From an uncultured Prevotellaceae bacterium (GTDB taxonomy: Bacteria; Bacteroidota; Bacteroidia; Bacteroidales; Bacteroidaceae): a stretch of DNA of 19,733 bases. The notes under the pieces were generated by a model that was given only the letters and a program-made list of their open reading frames with translations, searched no databases and was not told the DNA's origin. Location: assembly GCA_946405695.1 (NCBI GenBank), contig CAMJIA010000027.1, forward strand, positions 1-19,733, in the 5' to 3' direction. The position numbers were made by a program, and so were the translations under genes. Each line of letters begins with the position of its first letter. The stretch's first letter is position 1. Below are positions 1-7,679 of this stretch, one piece after another.

Positions 1-150
1 TGGCAGCCCACTGACAGCATCAAACGGTGGAACCGCACGGCGTATTTCGTGGACAGTAAGCGTCTCCGCGATTACGAAAAAACACAGAATTTCTTCTCTT
101 GTTCCGCATTTTTCCATAACTTTGCAGAAAACACAGTAAAAAAACTCTAA
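1..150 (+). CDS. 3' end of an unrecognised gene (partial)
   Basis: Frame 1 is open from the window edge to a TAA at 148-150, giving 49 residues. The stretch QPTDSIKRWNRTAYF followed by a basic segment RLRDYEK looks like real protein, and codon third positions up to about base 80 are GC-rich, as in neighbouring genes. The last 20 residues are poorer in quality and overlap the promoter box of the next gene at 117-124, so the frame may be a normal C-terminus or a short read-through after a lost stop. A competing minus-strand frame (117 down to 1, starting MEKCGT) is also open. I cannot assign a family. Confidence 0.4.
   Translation, partial: WQPTDSIKRWNRTAYFVDSKRLRDYEKTQNFFSCSAFFHNFAENTVKKL
98..124 (+). 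promoter_or_regulatory. Bacteroidetes-type promoter for the phosphodiesterase gene
   Basis: TAACTTTG at 117-124 matches the Bacteroidetes -7 consensus TAnnTTTG exactly. A CTTG at 98-101 is a weak candidate for the -33 element, but its spacing is shorter than usual. Transcription would start near 130, leaving a leader of about 40 bases before the ATG at 170. The box lies inside the preceding open frame. Confidence 0.6.
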
Positions 151-169
151 GATTTATAAAACACTTATT

Positions 170-937
170 ATGAAGAAGATTTTTTCATTCGTTTTGTTGA
201 CTTGCGTGGCAAGTCTCCCTCTGTTGGCTCAACCCAAGATAGTTGCTCATCGTGGTTATTGGAAAACTGAGGGGAGTGCTCAAAACTCCCTTACCAGTCT
301 ACAGAAAGCCAATGATGTTGGTTGTTATGGATCTGAATTTGACGTGTGGATTACTACGGATGGAGTACCCGTTGTCTTCCACGATGCCGTATGGGAAGGA
401 TTGAAGATTGAGGATTCCACTTACCCTCAATTGCAATTCCGCCAATTGGGCAATGGCGAATTTCTGCCTACCCTGCAACAGTATCTGCAATTAGGCAAAT
501 CATTACCCGACACCCAACTGATTCTGGAAATCAAGCCTCATAGCTCACAAGAACGTGATGATAAGGTAACAGAGACTTGTGTGAAACTGGTGAAGCAACT
601 TGGATTGGAGGCACAGACAGAATACATTTCTTTCAGCAAGCGTGTTTGCCAACGTCTCCATGAGATGGTTCCTGATGCAAAAAATGCTTACTTGACAGGA
701 GACTTGTCCCCCAAGGAAGCCAAAGAGCAACTGGGAGTGAATGGCGTTGACTACAACCAAGGCGTCTTCAAGAAACATCCCGAATGGCTTCAAGAAGCTC
801 ACGACAATGGCATGGAGGTCAATGTCTGGACGGTAGATGGTGAGGAGGCATTACGTGCACATGCCACAACAAAGGGTATTGATATCATCACCACGAACGA
901 ACCGGAAGTTCTGGAGAAAGTCATTTTCGGCAAATAA
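170..937 (+). CDS. periplasmic glycerophosphodiester phosphodiesterase
   Basis: This 255-residue protein should hydrolyse glycerophosphodiesters, the deacylated phospholipid headgroups, to glycerol 3-phosphate and an alcohol. Residues 1-20 form a signal peptide ending LLAQ, so it acts in the periplasm or is a secreted form. The GDPD TIM barrel follows: the HR pair at H27-R28 (IVAHRGYW), the metal ligands E56 and D58 (SEFDVW), the catalytic-type histidine H71 (VVFHD) and E120 of LILEIK are all present. VNVWTVD near 217-223 and the closing ITTNEPE are typical of the family end. Length fits a short bacterial GDPD. The gene stands alone behind its own promoter box and converges with the muramidase gene. 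The family call is secure; the substrate is not. Confidence 0.93.
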   Translation: MKKIFSFVLLTCVASLPLLAQPKIVAHRGYWKTEGSAQNSLTSLQKANDVGCYGSEFDVWITTDGVPVVFHDAVWEGLKIEDSTYPQLQFRQLGNGEFLPTLQQYLQLGKSLPDTQLILEIKPHSSQERDDKVTETCVKLVKQLGLEAQTEYISFSKRVCQRLHEMVPDAKNAYLTGDLSPKEAKEQLGVNGVDYNQGVFKKHPEWLQEAHDNGMEVNVWTVDGEEALRAHATTKGIDIITTNEPEVLEKVIFGK

Positions 938-942
938 TTGTT

Positions 943-963
943 GAGAGTAAAGAAACTCTTTTT
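943..963 (+). terminator. weak intrinsic terminator after the phosphodiesterase gene
   Basis: AGAGT (944-948) pairs with ACTCT (955-959) across a six-base loop and runs into four more Ts (960-963). The stem is only five pairs plus a possible G-U, so it is weak, but it sits six bases after the stop codon in the gap between two converging genes, where a terminator is expected. Confidence 0.5.
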
Positions 964-970
964 CTATCAA

Positions 971-2209
971 TTACTTATATAGATAATACTTTCTGGAAAC
1001 TTTGCGGAAGGATTCTGCATCTTTGTACCAATAGTCGCGAATATCGGACCAACGGTGACTTCGAGCAAATGTCTCACGGATATAGGAACTTCCACAAACC
1101 TTATCGAACATAGCATACCGACCTTGATTGGCTTGCTCAAATACTTTATGGTCGGGATAGAGGCGAGCTTCCTCCTGCATCAAAAGGAAATTGAGATCAC
1201 TTAAGGGAGCCTTACTATAATCGGCAAAATGGATTTGCACGCCCTGCACCTGCTCTCCCTGAAAGACTGCATAGAAAGGTTTTGCATAGATGGGACGGAA
1301 AGTAACTCCTGGTATATGGAGAGCATTCATGGCATCCGCAAACTCGTCAGCACGGATCCAGGGCGCTGCTACCATCTGGAAAGGAATCGTATAGCCAACC
1401 CCAATACTCATGTAACTGAATTCTCCCAAAATGCCTGTCGCAGGATAAAAATAAGGAGAAATGGCATTTGGAATATGAGGAGACGACGGAACCCATTGCA
1501 GGCCTGTTGCAAAATAATTCATCTTTCGCTTCCATCCTTTCATCTTAACTACCTTCAGATTGCACTGCACTCCTCCTTTCAGCATCCGTTCACCATTGAG
1601 CAGGAGAGCAAGTTCGCCACATGTCAAACCATAGACGTAAGGAATCGAGAACTGGCTTACAAAGGAAAAGCACCCCTCCTCCACCACGTTTCCTTCCACT
1701 TTCAGCCCGCCTAACGGATTCGGACGGTCCAAGACGATAAACTCTTTACCATTCTCTGCTGCTGCCTCCATTGCAAGTCCCATCGTACTGATATAAGTGA
1801 AAGAACGGCATCCAATGTCCTGAATATCATAGACAAGCACATCTATGTCAGCCAGCATCTCAGGGGTAGCCTTGCGTGTCTTGCCGAAAAGCGAACGCAC
1901 AGGCAACCCTGTGGCTTGGTCGATAGAATCCGTTACCACAGCTCCCGCATGAGCATTTCCTCGAACACCATGTTCAGGGCCGAACAGAGCCACCATATTA
2001 ACGTTGGGTGCCTGAGCCAACAAGTCGATATCAGAAACCATATCATTGTCCACTCCGGTGGGATTGGTAATAAGTCCCACACGTTTCCCTTCCAGCATAC
2101 GGAAGTTTTGACTCTTAAGCACCTCGATGCCTGTCTTGATACGTATTTCCTGAGCTGACAGATTAAGATTCATCACTACTGTCAGCAAGAGCAAGAATGT
2201 CTTTTTCAT
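971..2209 (-). CDS. namZ: NamZ-like exo-beta-N-acetylmuramidase (DUF1343)
   Basis: The 412-residue product starts with a signal peptide (residues 1-20, ending LSAQE). Family hallmarks are RVGLITNPTGVD (43-54), ALFGPEHGVRG (74-84, with the conserved glutamate E79), LVYDIQDIGCRSFTY (125-139), VLDRPNPLGG (159-168) and PNAISPYFYPATG (247-259). DUF1343 members from Bacillus subtilis and Tannerella forsythia have been shown to remove terminal MurNAc from peptidoglycan fragments, so a role in cell-wall recycling or scavenging in the periplasm is likely. Its ATG overlaps the TGA of the upstream inositol-monophosphatase remnant in ATGA, which suggests translational coupling. Because that upstream gene has lost its 5' part, the native promoter of this operon may be missing. 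Confidence 0.9.
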   Translation of the reverse strand: MKKTFLLLLTVVMNLNLSAQEIRIKTGIEVLKSQNFRMLEGKRVGLITNPTGVDNDMVSDIDLLAQAPNVNMVALFGPEHGVRGNAHAGAVVTDSIDQATGLPVRSLFGKTRKATPEMLADIDVLVYDIQDIGCRSFTYISTMGLAMEAAAENGKEFIVLDRPNPLGGLKVEGNVVEEGCFSFVSQFSIPYVYGLTCGELALLLNGERMLKGGVQCNLKVVKMKGWKRKMNYFATGLQWVPSSPHIPNAISPYFYPATGILGEFSYMSIGVGYTIPFQMVAAPWIRADEFADAMNALHIPGVTFRPIYAKPFYAVFQGEQVQGVQIHFADYSKAPLSDLNFLLMQEEARLYPDHKVFEQANQGRYAMFDKVCGSSYIRETFARSHRWSDIRDYWYKDAESFRKVSRKYYLYK

Positions 2210-2466
2210 TTGAGCGCATTTAATAAGTCATTATGAATTGTTCCATTGCTGGCCACCACAGCATTGCCTTCCAGTATGTCTTCTTTTCCTTCGTAATTTG
2301 TCACCTTCCCCTCCGCCTCTCTCACGATGAGCACGCCTGCCATGAAATCCCAGGGACCCAAATATTGCTCCAGCCATCCGTCCCATCGGCCTGATGCCAC
2401 CCAACAGAGACTCAGAGCAGCGGACCCGTTCATTCGGATTGCTCCGCAGTAACCTGAGAAATGATC
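2206..2466 (-). pseudogene. inositol monophosphatase family gene, 3' remnant
   Basis: From about 2457 down to the TGA at 2206-2208 the minus strand encodes YCGAIRMNGSAALSLCWVAS and then GRWDGWLEQYLGPWDFMAG, LIVREAEGKVTNYEG and a short tail. This is the C-terminal quarter of an IMPase/SuhB-type sugar phosphatase, including the PWD metal-binding aspartate. A normal member is about 260 residues; here only about 85 remain. The frame stays open up to a start at 2619, but that upstream part is a low-complexity, cysteine- and isoleucine-rich translation of the opposite strand of the Sel1 gene and has no IMPase motifs (no GxxNF..G.P..E, no DPIDGT). The gene is therefore cut near 2458-2470 and cannot be active. 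It overlaps the muramidase gene by four bases. Confidence 0.85.
2458..2466 (+). repeat. 9-bp direct repeat GAAATGATC, left copy (right copy 3301-3309)
   Basis: GAAATGATC occurs here, where the monophosphatase sequence ends and the Sel1 sequence begins. It occurs again at 3301-3309, inside the HEMIH codons where the SprT-like gene is about to end. Allowing one mismatch the match extends to 12 bases (GAAATGATC, A or C, AT). The repeats sit near both edges of the AT-rich patch and could be a target duplication, the microhomology of a deletion, or chance. Confidence 0.5.
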
Positions 2467-3060
2467 AATGAGCTTGAGGCCTTTGAGTGGTTCCGAAAAG
2501 CAGCAGACAAGAATGATAATGTAGCTCTTAAGAATGTCGCCAGGTATTATAGATTTGGTATTGCCACAGATAAAGATGAACGTAAGGCATTGGAGTATTA
2601 TACAAAGTCTGCGAATCAAGGTTATATTGATGCAATAATTGAATTGGCGAATCTATATAGAAGAGGGTATTGTACAGAAAAAAATATTGATGAGAGTATC
2701 AAATGGTATGAAATAGCCATTTCTAAAGGTCATATTGAATCAATGCTTAATCTTGCGGAATTGTATACTGAATTGGGAGATACTCAAAAAGCGATTCATT
2801 ATTACAAAAAAGCCGCAGAATCCGGAAATGAATCTGCGATCCTAAAACTAGGACAGATTTATGAAGAAGGTATAGGCATACCAAAAGAACACAATACGGC
2901 TGTATTTTGGTATAGGAAAGCAGCTGCAAATGGCAATGAAGATGCCAAAAAGAAACTTAAGCAGTTGGGATCCAATTGGATTGAAGATGGAAAAGTTGAG
3001 GACGGTTCTGATGAGAGTGAAAACTATGACATCGATGACAGTGACTTATTACCCTTTTAG
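2461..3060 (+). CDS. Sel1-repeat protein, probably lacking its N-terminus
   Basis: The 199-residue frame consists of about five Sel1-like (TPR-type) helical repeats starting near residues 7, 43, 79, 111 and 147. Each has the pattern A..WYRKAA..GN..A...LG..Y..G, for example AVFWYRKAAANGNEDAKKKL. Such repeats act as protein-binding scaffolds. The C-terminus (170-199) is strongly acidic (DGSDESENYDIDDSDLL). There is no signal peptide. The first codon coincides with the junction to the monophosphatase remnant and the first residues run straight into a repeat, so the ATG at 2461 is probably an internal methionine or a chance start. Two 60-base lines counted by hand give 37% and 32% GC, against 47% for a line in the susD gene. 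The stop is three bases from the next start, so the two genes were an operon. Confidence 0.7.
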   Translation: MINELEAFEWFRKAADKNDNVALKNVARYYRFGIATDKDERKALEYYTKSANQGYIDAIIELANLYRRGYCTEKNIDESIKWYEIAISKGHIESMLNLAELYTELGDTQKAIHYYKKAAESGNESAILKLGQIYEEGIGIPKEHNTAVFWYRKAAANGNEDAKKKLKQLGSNWIEDGKVEDGSDESENYDIDDSDLLPF

Positions 3061-3063
3061 CAT

Positions 3064-3318
3064 ATGAGACCAACGCTTGAATATATTATTGACAGGTTTA
3101 ATTATTATAACCAACTCTGCTTCGATGGCAAATTAGTTATGCCACCGATAAAGCTGAATACACGGTATGCAGAAATGGGCGTAACCAAGAGCGAGTTCGT
3201 TTGGGATGAGAATGAAAAGTCATACCATGTCCGATATAGCATAGAAATTAGTATTCGGCGCGACTTGCCAGAGTATGAATACACGGATACACTTGTCCAC
3301 GAAATGATCCATTATTAG
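3064..3318 (+). pseudogene. SprT-like metalloprotease domain, truncated after HExxH
   Basis: The 84-residue frame starts MRPTLEYIIDRFNYYNQLCF and contains KLNTRYAEMG, typical of the N-terminal part of SprT-like zinc proteins. It ends HEMIHY at residues 79-84 followed by TAG. The zinc motif H79-E80-x-x-H83 is complete, but everything after it is missing, including the third zinc ligand; family members are usually roughly twice this length. A stop at exactly this spot cannot give an active protease, so I call it a pseudogene. It follows the Sel1 gene by three bases and shares its AT-rich composition. A second stop follows in frame at 3325-3327. Confidence 0.75.
3301..3309 (+). repeat. 9-bp direct repeat GAAATGATC, right copy
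   Basis: Second copy of the nine bases found at 2458-2466. Here it encodes the EMI of the HEMIHY zinc motif, eight codons before the second in-frame stop. Confidence 0.5.
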
Positions 3319-3327
3319 ATTGTTTAA

Positions 3328-3381
3328 TTTGACAACATAGGTGGCCGTGAGGTTCCCTTTGGTTTTGAAAAGGATTTTTAG
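3328..3381 (+). pseudogene. possible orphan 3' coding end
   Basis: In the same frame as the SprT-like fragment, after its two stops, lie 17 sense codons reading FDNIGGREVPFGFEKDF and then TAG (3379-3381). A strong terminator begins 16 bases later. A protein-like end next to a terminator suggests the true tail of a gene whose middle was lost, either the SprT-like gene itself or one that once followed it. I do not recognise the sequence, and 17 codons is too short to be sure. Confidence 0.3.
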
Positions 3382-3396
3382 TTAAACATAGGCTTG

Positions 3397-3435
3397 TACG
3401 CTGCGGTCCGTTGAGGGTTGCAGCGTATCTTTTTT
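3397..3435 (+). terminator. intrinsic terminator
   Basis: TACGCTGC (3397-3404) and GCAGCGTA (3420-3427) form a perfect 8-bp stem with a 15-base loop, followed by TC and six Ts (3430-3435). The direction fits the plus-strand Sel1/SprT-like fragments. Confidence 0.7.
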
Positions 3436-3541
3436 GAAGTTTCGCTTTCGCTCAACTTTTTGTTGTTCAGTAGTTCTGGTGTTGCAGTTCAGACATTAGC
3501 CCCGAATTCTCCTCGTTAGGCTCAATGGCTGTTGACTGTAG

Positions 3542-3568
3542 AGTCCTTAAAGTCCTTAGAGTTCTTAA
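3542..3568. repeat. three tandem 9-base units
   Basis: AGTCCTTAA, AGTCCTTAG and AGTTCTTAA follow each other without a gap (3542-3550, 3551-3559, 3560-3568). Units two and three each differ from the first at a single position. Short tandem repeats of this kind are seen between genes in Bacteroidales; no function can be read from it. Confidence 0.65.
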
Positions 3569-3583
3569 GGCTTCTGAACTCCT

Positions 3584-3609
3584 CTCAACTTGCCAAAGTT
3601 GAGATTTTT
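3584..3609 (+). terminator. hairpin, possible second plus-strand terminator
   Basis: CTCAACTT (3584-3591) and AAGTTGAG (3596-3603) form a perfect 8-bp stem with a four-base loop, followed by ATTTTTG. The T run is on the plus-strand side, so it would stop transcripts coming from the gene fragments rather than from the regulator gene. Confidence 0.45.
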
Positions 3610-3623
3610 GTTAAAGCAAAATA

Positions 3624-3638
3624 GCGGGCGAAGCCTGC
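3624..3638 (-). terminator. imperfect hairpin after the regulator gene
   Basis: On the minus strand GCAGGC-TTC-GCCCGC folds with one mismatch and is followed by TATTTTGC. It lies about 65 bases after the TGA of the hybrid regulator and is the best terminator candidate for that gene, though weak. Confidence 0.3.
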
Positions 3639-3703
3639 AATAGTAATCGCAACATTATAGTGTAAGCAATCAGCTGGTCGCACATGTAGGCCGTGAACAG
3701 TAA

Positions 3704-6700
3704 TCATTTATTGCTTTGTGAAATGTACTCCGTCGGGGTCTTGCCAAACAACTTCTTAAAGATTTTTGAGAAATAGTTTGGGTCTGTGAAACCTGTGGCA
3801 TAGGCTGTTTCCGAAACATTGTTGCCTTCACGCAGCATCTGGCAGGCACGTTCCATACGCTGATGTCGGATATAGTCTCCCATAGACATATTCATCAAGC
3901 TTTTCATCTTAACATGAAGCAGGCTGCGGCTGATTCCCAGAGAAGTTGTAATGTCAGCTATTGAGAAGTCGCTATTACTGAGATTCTCTTCCACCAATTG
4001 TTTCATCCGCTGTAACAAATCGCGGTCGATGGCAGTCAGTGTCTCTGAGGACAAGTCGTCTGTCAGTGATGTTACGATTTCCTGCTGTCGCGAGTGGACA
4101 AGTTTAAGGATATTGCTGATCTGCATTTCCAGAATACCAATGTCGAATGGTTTTGATACATATGCGTCTGCTCCAGCGCGGTATCCGGTAGCCACATCGT
4201 CGCTCTCACTCTTTGCCGTCAGGAGAATGACAGGGATGTGTGAAGTGTCCATTGAGCCTTTCAACAGCCGGCATAGTTCAAATCCGTCCATCTCGGGCAT
4301 CATGACATCACTGACGACGAGATGTATCATTTCACGCCGTGCTACTTCAAGGGCTTTCTTGCCGTTTTCTGCTGTCAGCACACGATAATGAGCCGACAAC
4401 TGCTGCCGCAGGTAATCCAGCATTTCCTGATGGTCCTCCACAATCAGCAGAGTAACCCGGTTCTCATCATCACCCTCCGCCTCACCAAGGACCTGTCCAT
4501 CATGTGAGACAGACCGCGCCATGTCAACCATACTTGTCTGCAGCCTGTAGTCGCTAATGGGTACCAACACCTTGTCTCCTGCTATACGGTTCTGTTCGTC
4601 GAAAGCATCGCTGCTTACACACAGCTTTACCCTGAATGTGCTTCCCTTGTTCACTTCGCTGATAACGCTGACTGAGCCTTTGTGCCCTTCTGCCATCCGC
4701 TTGACAAGCGAGAGCCCGATTCCCCAACCTGAAGATGTGGCATTATAGCCACGGCGTGTTTGATAATACCGGTTGAAAATATTGGCTAGTTCCTCTTTGA
4801 CGATACCGATGCCGGTATCAGTCACTTCAATATTCAAGTATTCTTTCCCTTCATCGGCCTCGATTTGTCCGGTCACCGTCACTCTGCCGCCATCGGGAGT
4901 AAACTTCAGGGCATTGGAGAGAAGGTTGCCCACGATATGCTCTAAGTATTGTGGCGAAAACCACACTTGCTCGCCGTTGTCTTCCAACATGAGGACCAGC
5001 TTGATGTCCTTCTCACGGGCGGCTTCCCTGAATGGTTGGACAGCACGGCTGAGGAACTCCATAGGATTGCCTTGTTGTACGTAAAGATGGAAAGCATCGG
5101 TTTCCACTTTGTTGTAGGTGACGAGTTCATCGACCAATTGCTCTATCTTCTTCGTGTTTTTCAATGCAATTTCCAAATTGCGTTGTCCGTCGATGGGCAA
5201 ATGCTGCTGTCTAAGGATATTCTTCAGCGGTGCGATAACTAGCGACAGTGGGGTCTTCAATTCATGTGACACAGACGTGAAAAATTCAAATTTTGCCTGG
5301 TCTATGGCCTTGATTTTCTCGTTTTCCATCTCCGCTAGCCTAATGGTCTCCCGGCTCTTCTGTCTGCTTCGGTAATAATGCCACATCAGCCAGATGATGG
5401 CTGAAAATATCAGCAGATAAATGAGCTTTGCCCACCATGATTGCCACCAAGGCGGACTGACAATAATTTTAAGTTGCCGTTCTGGACATTTGCTCCAGTC
5501 TTCCCCCATCTCATTGGCCCTGACGTGTAGAACGTAGGTGCCAGGAGCCAGCTGATAACCACTCAGCTGATGTTGTGCACCTACATCCCGCCAATCTTGG
5601 TCAATGCCATCCATGCGTATCTGGTAGCGTACAATACCTGCCGTCGCAGGACGTATGACGCCATAAGTAATAGTGAAGTGCCGCGCTTCATCGTACGTGA
5701 GCCTGAGCGTTTCGTTCTCATCCCCACTCCAATGTATTTTATGCTGCCTATTGCTTGCTTTCAGTTGTGAGGAGAGAAATGAAACCATCCCTTGTACGGT
5801 GCCAAAATAAAGCCGCCCATCGTGCCCCACCAGTGAAGAGGAGAAATTAAACTGGTTGGTGGGAAGACCATTGTCTGTAGTATATCGGGTGATGCGTTCA
5901 TTCTTGATGTCAATCTTGATCAGCCCTTGGTTAGTAGAAACCCACAAGCAGTGGTCTCCATCTTCAGCAATGCTGCAGATGGTGTAGTGTGGCATTAGCC
6001 ACCCTTTGCCAATGGCCTGTATTTGGTCAGCGTCCTGCTGTCTTATGAACTGCAGTCCGCTGATATTGGTGCCTATGAACATCGTGCCTCTGCTGTCTTC
6101 AAAGAGGCAAGTGATGTAATTGTCGTTCAGTCCGTTCTGTCCCTTTTTCCAGTGAGTTATCTTGCCACTTTTGCCATCAATGCGATATAAGCCGACGTCT
6201 GCCATACCTGCCCAGACGTTATCATTATGGTCAACGCACAGGGTGTAGACAAATCGGTTATCCAACTGCACATCGCCTGTTTTGACGAAAGTGTCAGTCG
6301 CTTTATCGTAATACCGCAAACCCTGCGTGGTGGCCAACCAGATTCGCCCGTTTTTCTGTCGTGCGATGTAAAATATGGCATCAGAGTCAAGCCCGCGTTC
6401 TCGAAGATAGCGACGAGTGGCACCAGTCTTCAGGTTGTAAAGGAACAGGCCATTGCGAAACGTACCAATCCATAAGATTTGCTTCTCTTTGTCATAATAT
6501 AGGCTGTGTATGTTTTTGCCTAAATTTGGAATATTGGTGAAAGTCTGGCTCTCCCCTGTCTTCAGATTAATTTTCAACAGGCCGTCTCCTTCCGTTGACA
6601 CCCATAGCATATCTGGTTCTGTTTCTATCATGGTCCGCAGAACACGTCCCTTTAGATAACCTTTTTCTGTTCCAGGCTGCATCCAACGAAAATTTAAGGC

Positions 6701-7675
6701 ATCATTCAGCATGATGTCGACACCACCGAAGTATGTGCCCACCCAGCGGTTGCCCTCTTCATCGGACAGCAGTGCATAGACAGCGTTGTCACTAAGCAGA
6801 TTTGGATGCAGTTGGTCATGACGCAGCACTTCTGTCGTCCCGTCGGCTTTAAGGATGAAAACTCCGTTTCCAGTACCAAAGCTGATATTGTGAACATCGT
6901 CTTCGTCTATGCACCGTACTAATTCTGAGGGGAAATAGACTTGCACCTCCTCTCTTCCCAAATCGATGCAACTGACCCCTTTGCCATTCCTGCCAATCCA
7001 AAGCCGGCCGGCATGATCCACCATCATCGGCACCACCCCGTCGGCTCCTGTCAGAAAATCCTTGTAATATTTGGTGTCAAGTTGGGTGAAGCGAGTCAAC
7101 TTACGGTCGTAACGGCTGATGCTTGTATTCGATGCAAAGAAGAGGTTGCCTTGGGCGTCATTGGTTAGGGATACGATAAAACCGGCATCGGGGGTTGGCA
7201 ACAATGTCAGTGAGTCGCCTCGCTCGTCAAACAAAAATAGTCCATTGCCTGCAAAGACAATCTTTCCCTCACTGGTTTCAGCTATGCTCAGTATATTTTC
7301 CCTGTCACTACTGTAAGTCCGGAAATCGTCTGTCTTAGGGTTATAGCGGCTCATGCCTTCTGGTGTGCAGACCCAAACGCGCCCACGACTGTCTGTGAAT
7401 ATTTTTTTCACGAAACTGTTGGCCAGCGACCTATTGTTCCCAAGCTCATGGTAGTAGCATCTCATCTCATATCCGTCGTAGCGCACCAGGCCATTGCGTG
7501 TGCCTATCCAAACATAGCCCTGCTTATCTTGAGCCAATGCCTCTACTTGCTTATGAGGCAAGCCCTCCTGACTTCCGATATGCTTGAAAAAATAACTGTA
7601 ACCCATTACCGGAGAAAGCCCCGACAACAGGAAACCAAAAACCAAAAGACATTTATTTGCAATTCGTTTTACCAC
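3704..7675 (-). CDS. hybrid two-component system regulator (HTCS) of the PUL
   Basis: This 1323-residue sensor and transcription factor joins a full two-component pathway in one chain. Residues 1-25 are a signal peptide. Residues ~30-640 hold many Reg_prop repeats (GYVWIGTRNGL, RLWIGRNGKGV, ILWIGTFRNGL), normally two seven-bladed propellers in the periplasm. A Y_Y_Y domain (~655-740) is followed by one membrane helix (~748-768). The kinase core has the H-box histidine H804 (SVSHELKTPL), N-box NLLSNALKF (917-925), DTGIG (953-957) and GWGIGLSL (983-990). The receiver domain (~1073-1193) has E1080/D1081, the phosphorylated D1123, T1153 and K1175. An AraC-type DNA-binding domain (~1218-1320) ends the protein. 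All catalytic residues are present. It lies downstream of the susC-to-GH43 cluster and should induce it when its ligand binds. The start codon is GTG at 7675 and sits on the promoter. Confidence 0.95.
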   Translation of the reverse strand: MVKRIANKCLLVFGFLLSGLSPVMGYSYFFKHIGSQEGLPHKQVEALAQDKQGYVWIGTRNGLVRYDGYEMRCYYHELGNNRSLANSFVKKIFTDSRGRVWVCTPEGMSRYNPKTDDFRTYSSDRENILSIAETSEGKIVFAGNGLFLFDERGDSLTLLPTPDAGFIVSLTNDAQGNLFFASNTSISRYDRKLTRFTQLDTKYYKDFLTGADGVVPMMVDHAGRLWIGRNGKGVSCIDLGREEVQVYFPSELVRCIDEDDVHNISFGTGNGVFILKADGTTEVLRHDQLHPNLLSDNAVYALLSDEEGNRWVGTYFGGVDIMLNDALNFRWMQPGTEKGYLKGRVLRTMIETEPDMLWVSTEGDGLLKINLKTGESQTFTNIPNLGKNIHSLYYDKEKQILWIGTFRNGLFLYNLKTGATRRYLRERGLDSDAIFYIARQKNGRIWLATTQGLRYYDKATDTFVKTGDVQLDNRFVYTLCVDHNDNVWAGMADVGLYRIDGKSGKITHWKKGQNGLNDNYITCLFEDSRGTMFIGTNISGLQFIRQQDADQIQAIGKGWLMPHYTICSIAEDGDHCLWVSTNQGLIKIDIKNERITRYTTDNGLPTNQFNFSSSLVGHDGRLYFGTVQGMVSFLSSQLKASNRQHKIHWSGDENETLRLTYDEARHFTITYGVIRPATAGIVRYQIRMDGIDQDWRDVGAQHQLSGYQLAPGTYVLHVRANEMGEDWSKCPERQLKIIVSPPWWQSWWAKLIYLLIFSAIIWLMWHYYRSRQKSRETIRLAEMENEKIKAIDQAKFEFFTSVSHELKTPLSLVIAPLKNILRQQHLPIDGQRNLEIALKNTKKIEQLVDELVTYNKVETDAFHLYVQQGNPMEFLSRAVQPFREAAREKDIKLVLMLEDNGEQVWFSPQYLEHIVGNLLSNALKFTPDGGRVTVTGQIEADEGKEYLNIEVTDTGIGIVKEELANIFNRYYQTRRGYNATSSGWGIGLSLVKRMAEGHKGSVSVISEVNKGSTFRVKLCVSSDAFDEQNRIAGDKVLVPISDYRLQTSMVDMARSVSHDGQVLGEAEGDDENRVTLLIVEDHQEMLDYLRQQLSAHYRVLTAENGKKALEVARREMIHLVVSDVMMPEMDGFELCRLLKGSMDTSHIPVILLTAKSESDDVATGYRAGADAYVSKPFDIGILEMQISNILKLVHSRQQEIVTSLTDDLSSETLTAIDRDLLQRMKQLVEENLSNSDFSIADITTSLGISRSLLHVKMKSLMNMSMGDYIRHQRMERACQMLREGNNVSETAYATGFTDPNYFSKIFKKLFGKTPTEYISQSNK

Positions 7676-7679
7676 AGCA

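Larger units (their letters stand above)
3436..3703. other. non-coding stretch with short repeats
   Basis: About 270 bases between the terminator and the end of the regulator gene. I see no reading frame with gene-like composition and no tRNA. It holds a doubled TTCGCT (GTTTCGCTTTCGCTC near 3441-3455), a triplicated 9-mer and two hairpins listed separately. A short minus-strand frame around 3535-3475 reads AIEPNEENSGLMSELQHQNY before a TGA, but it has no start or context that supports it. Confidence 0.6.

Noticed and set aside
1..117. minus-strand frame starting MEKCGTREE and open to the window edge
   Set aside because: Only 39 codons are visible, it starts on the plus-strand promoter box, and the plus frame has the better codon pattern.
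2467..2619. N-terminal 50 codons of the minus-strand frame ending at 2206
   Set aside because: They translate the opposite strand of the Sel1 repeats, are rich in I, L and C, and lack every N-terminal monophosphatase motif.
2458..3309. patch as an intact transposon or integron cassette
   Set aside because: There is no transposase or integrase, no terminal inverted repeats, and the right flank does not continue the interrupted gene.
3470..3540. possible tRNA or small RNA in the gap
   Set aside because: No cloverleaf with acceptor and T arms could be drawn, and no promoter box was seen.
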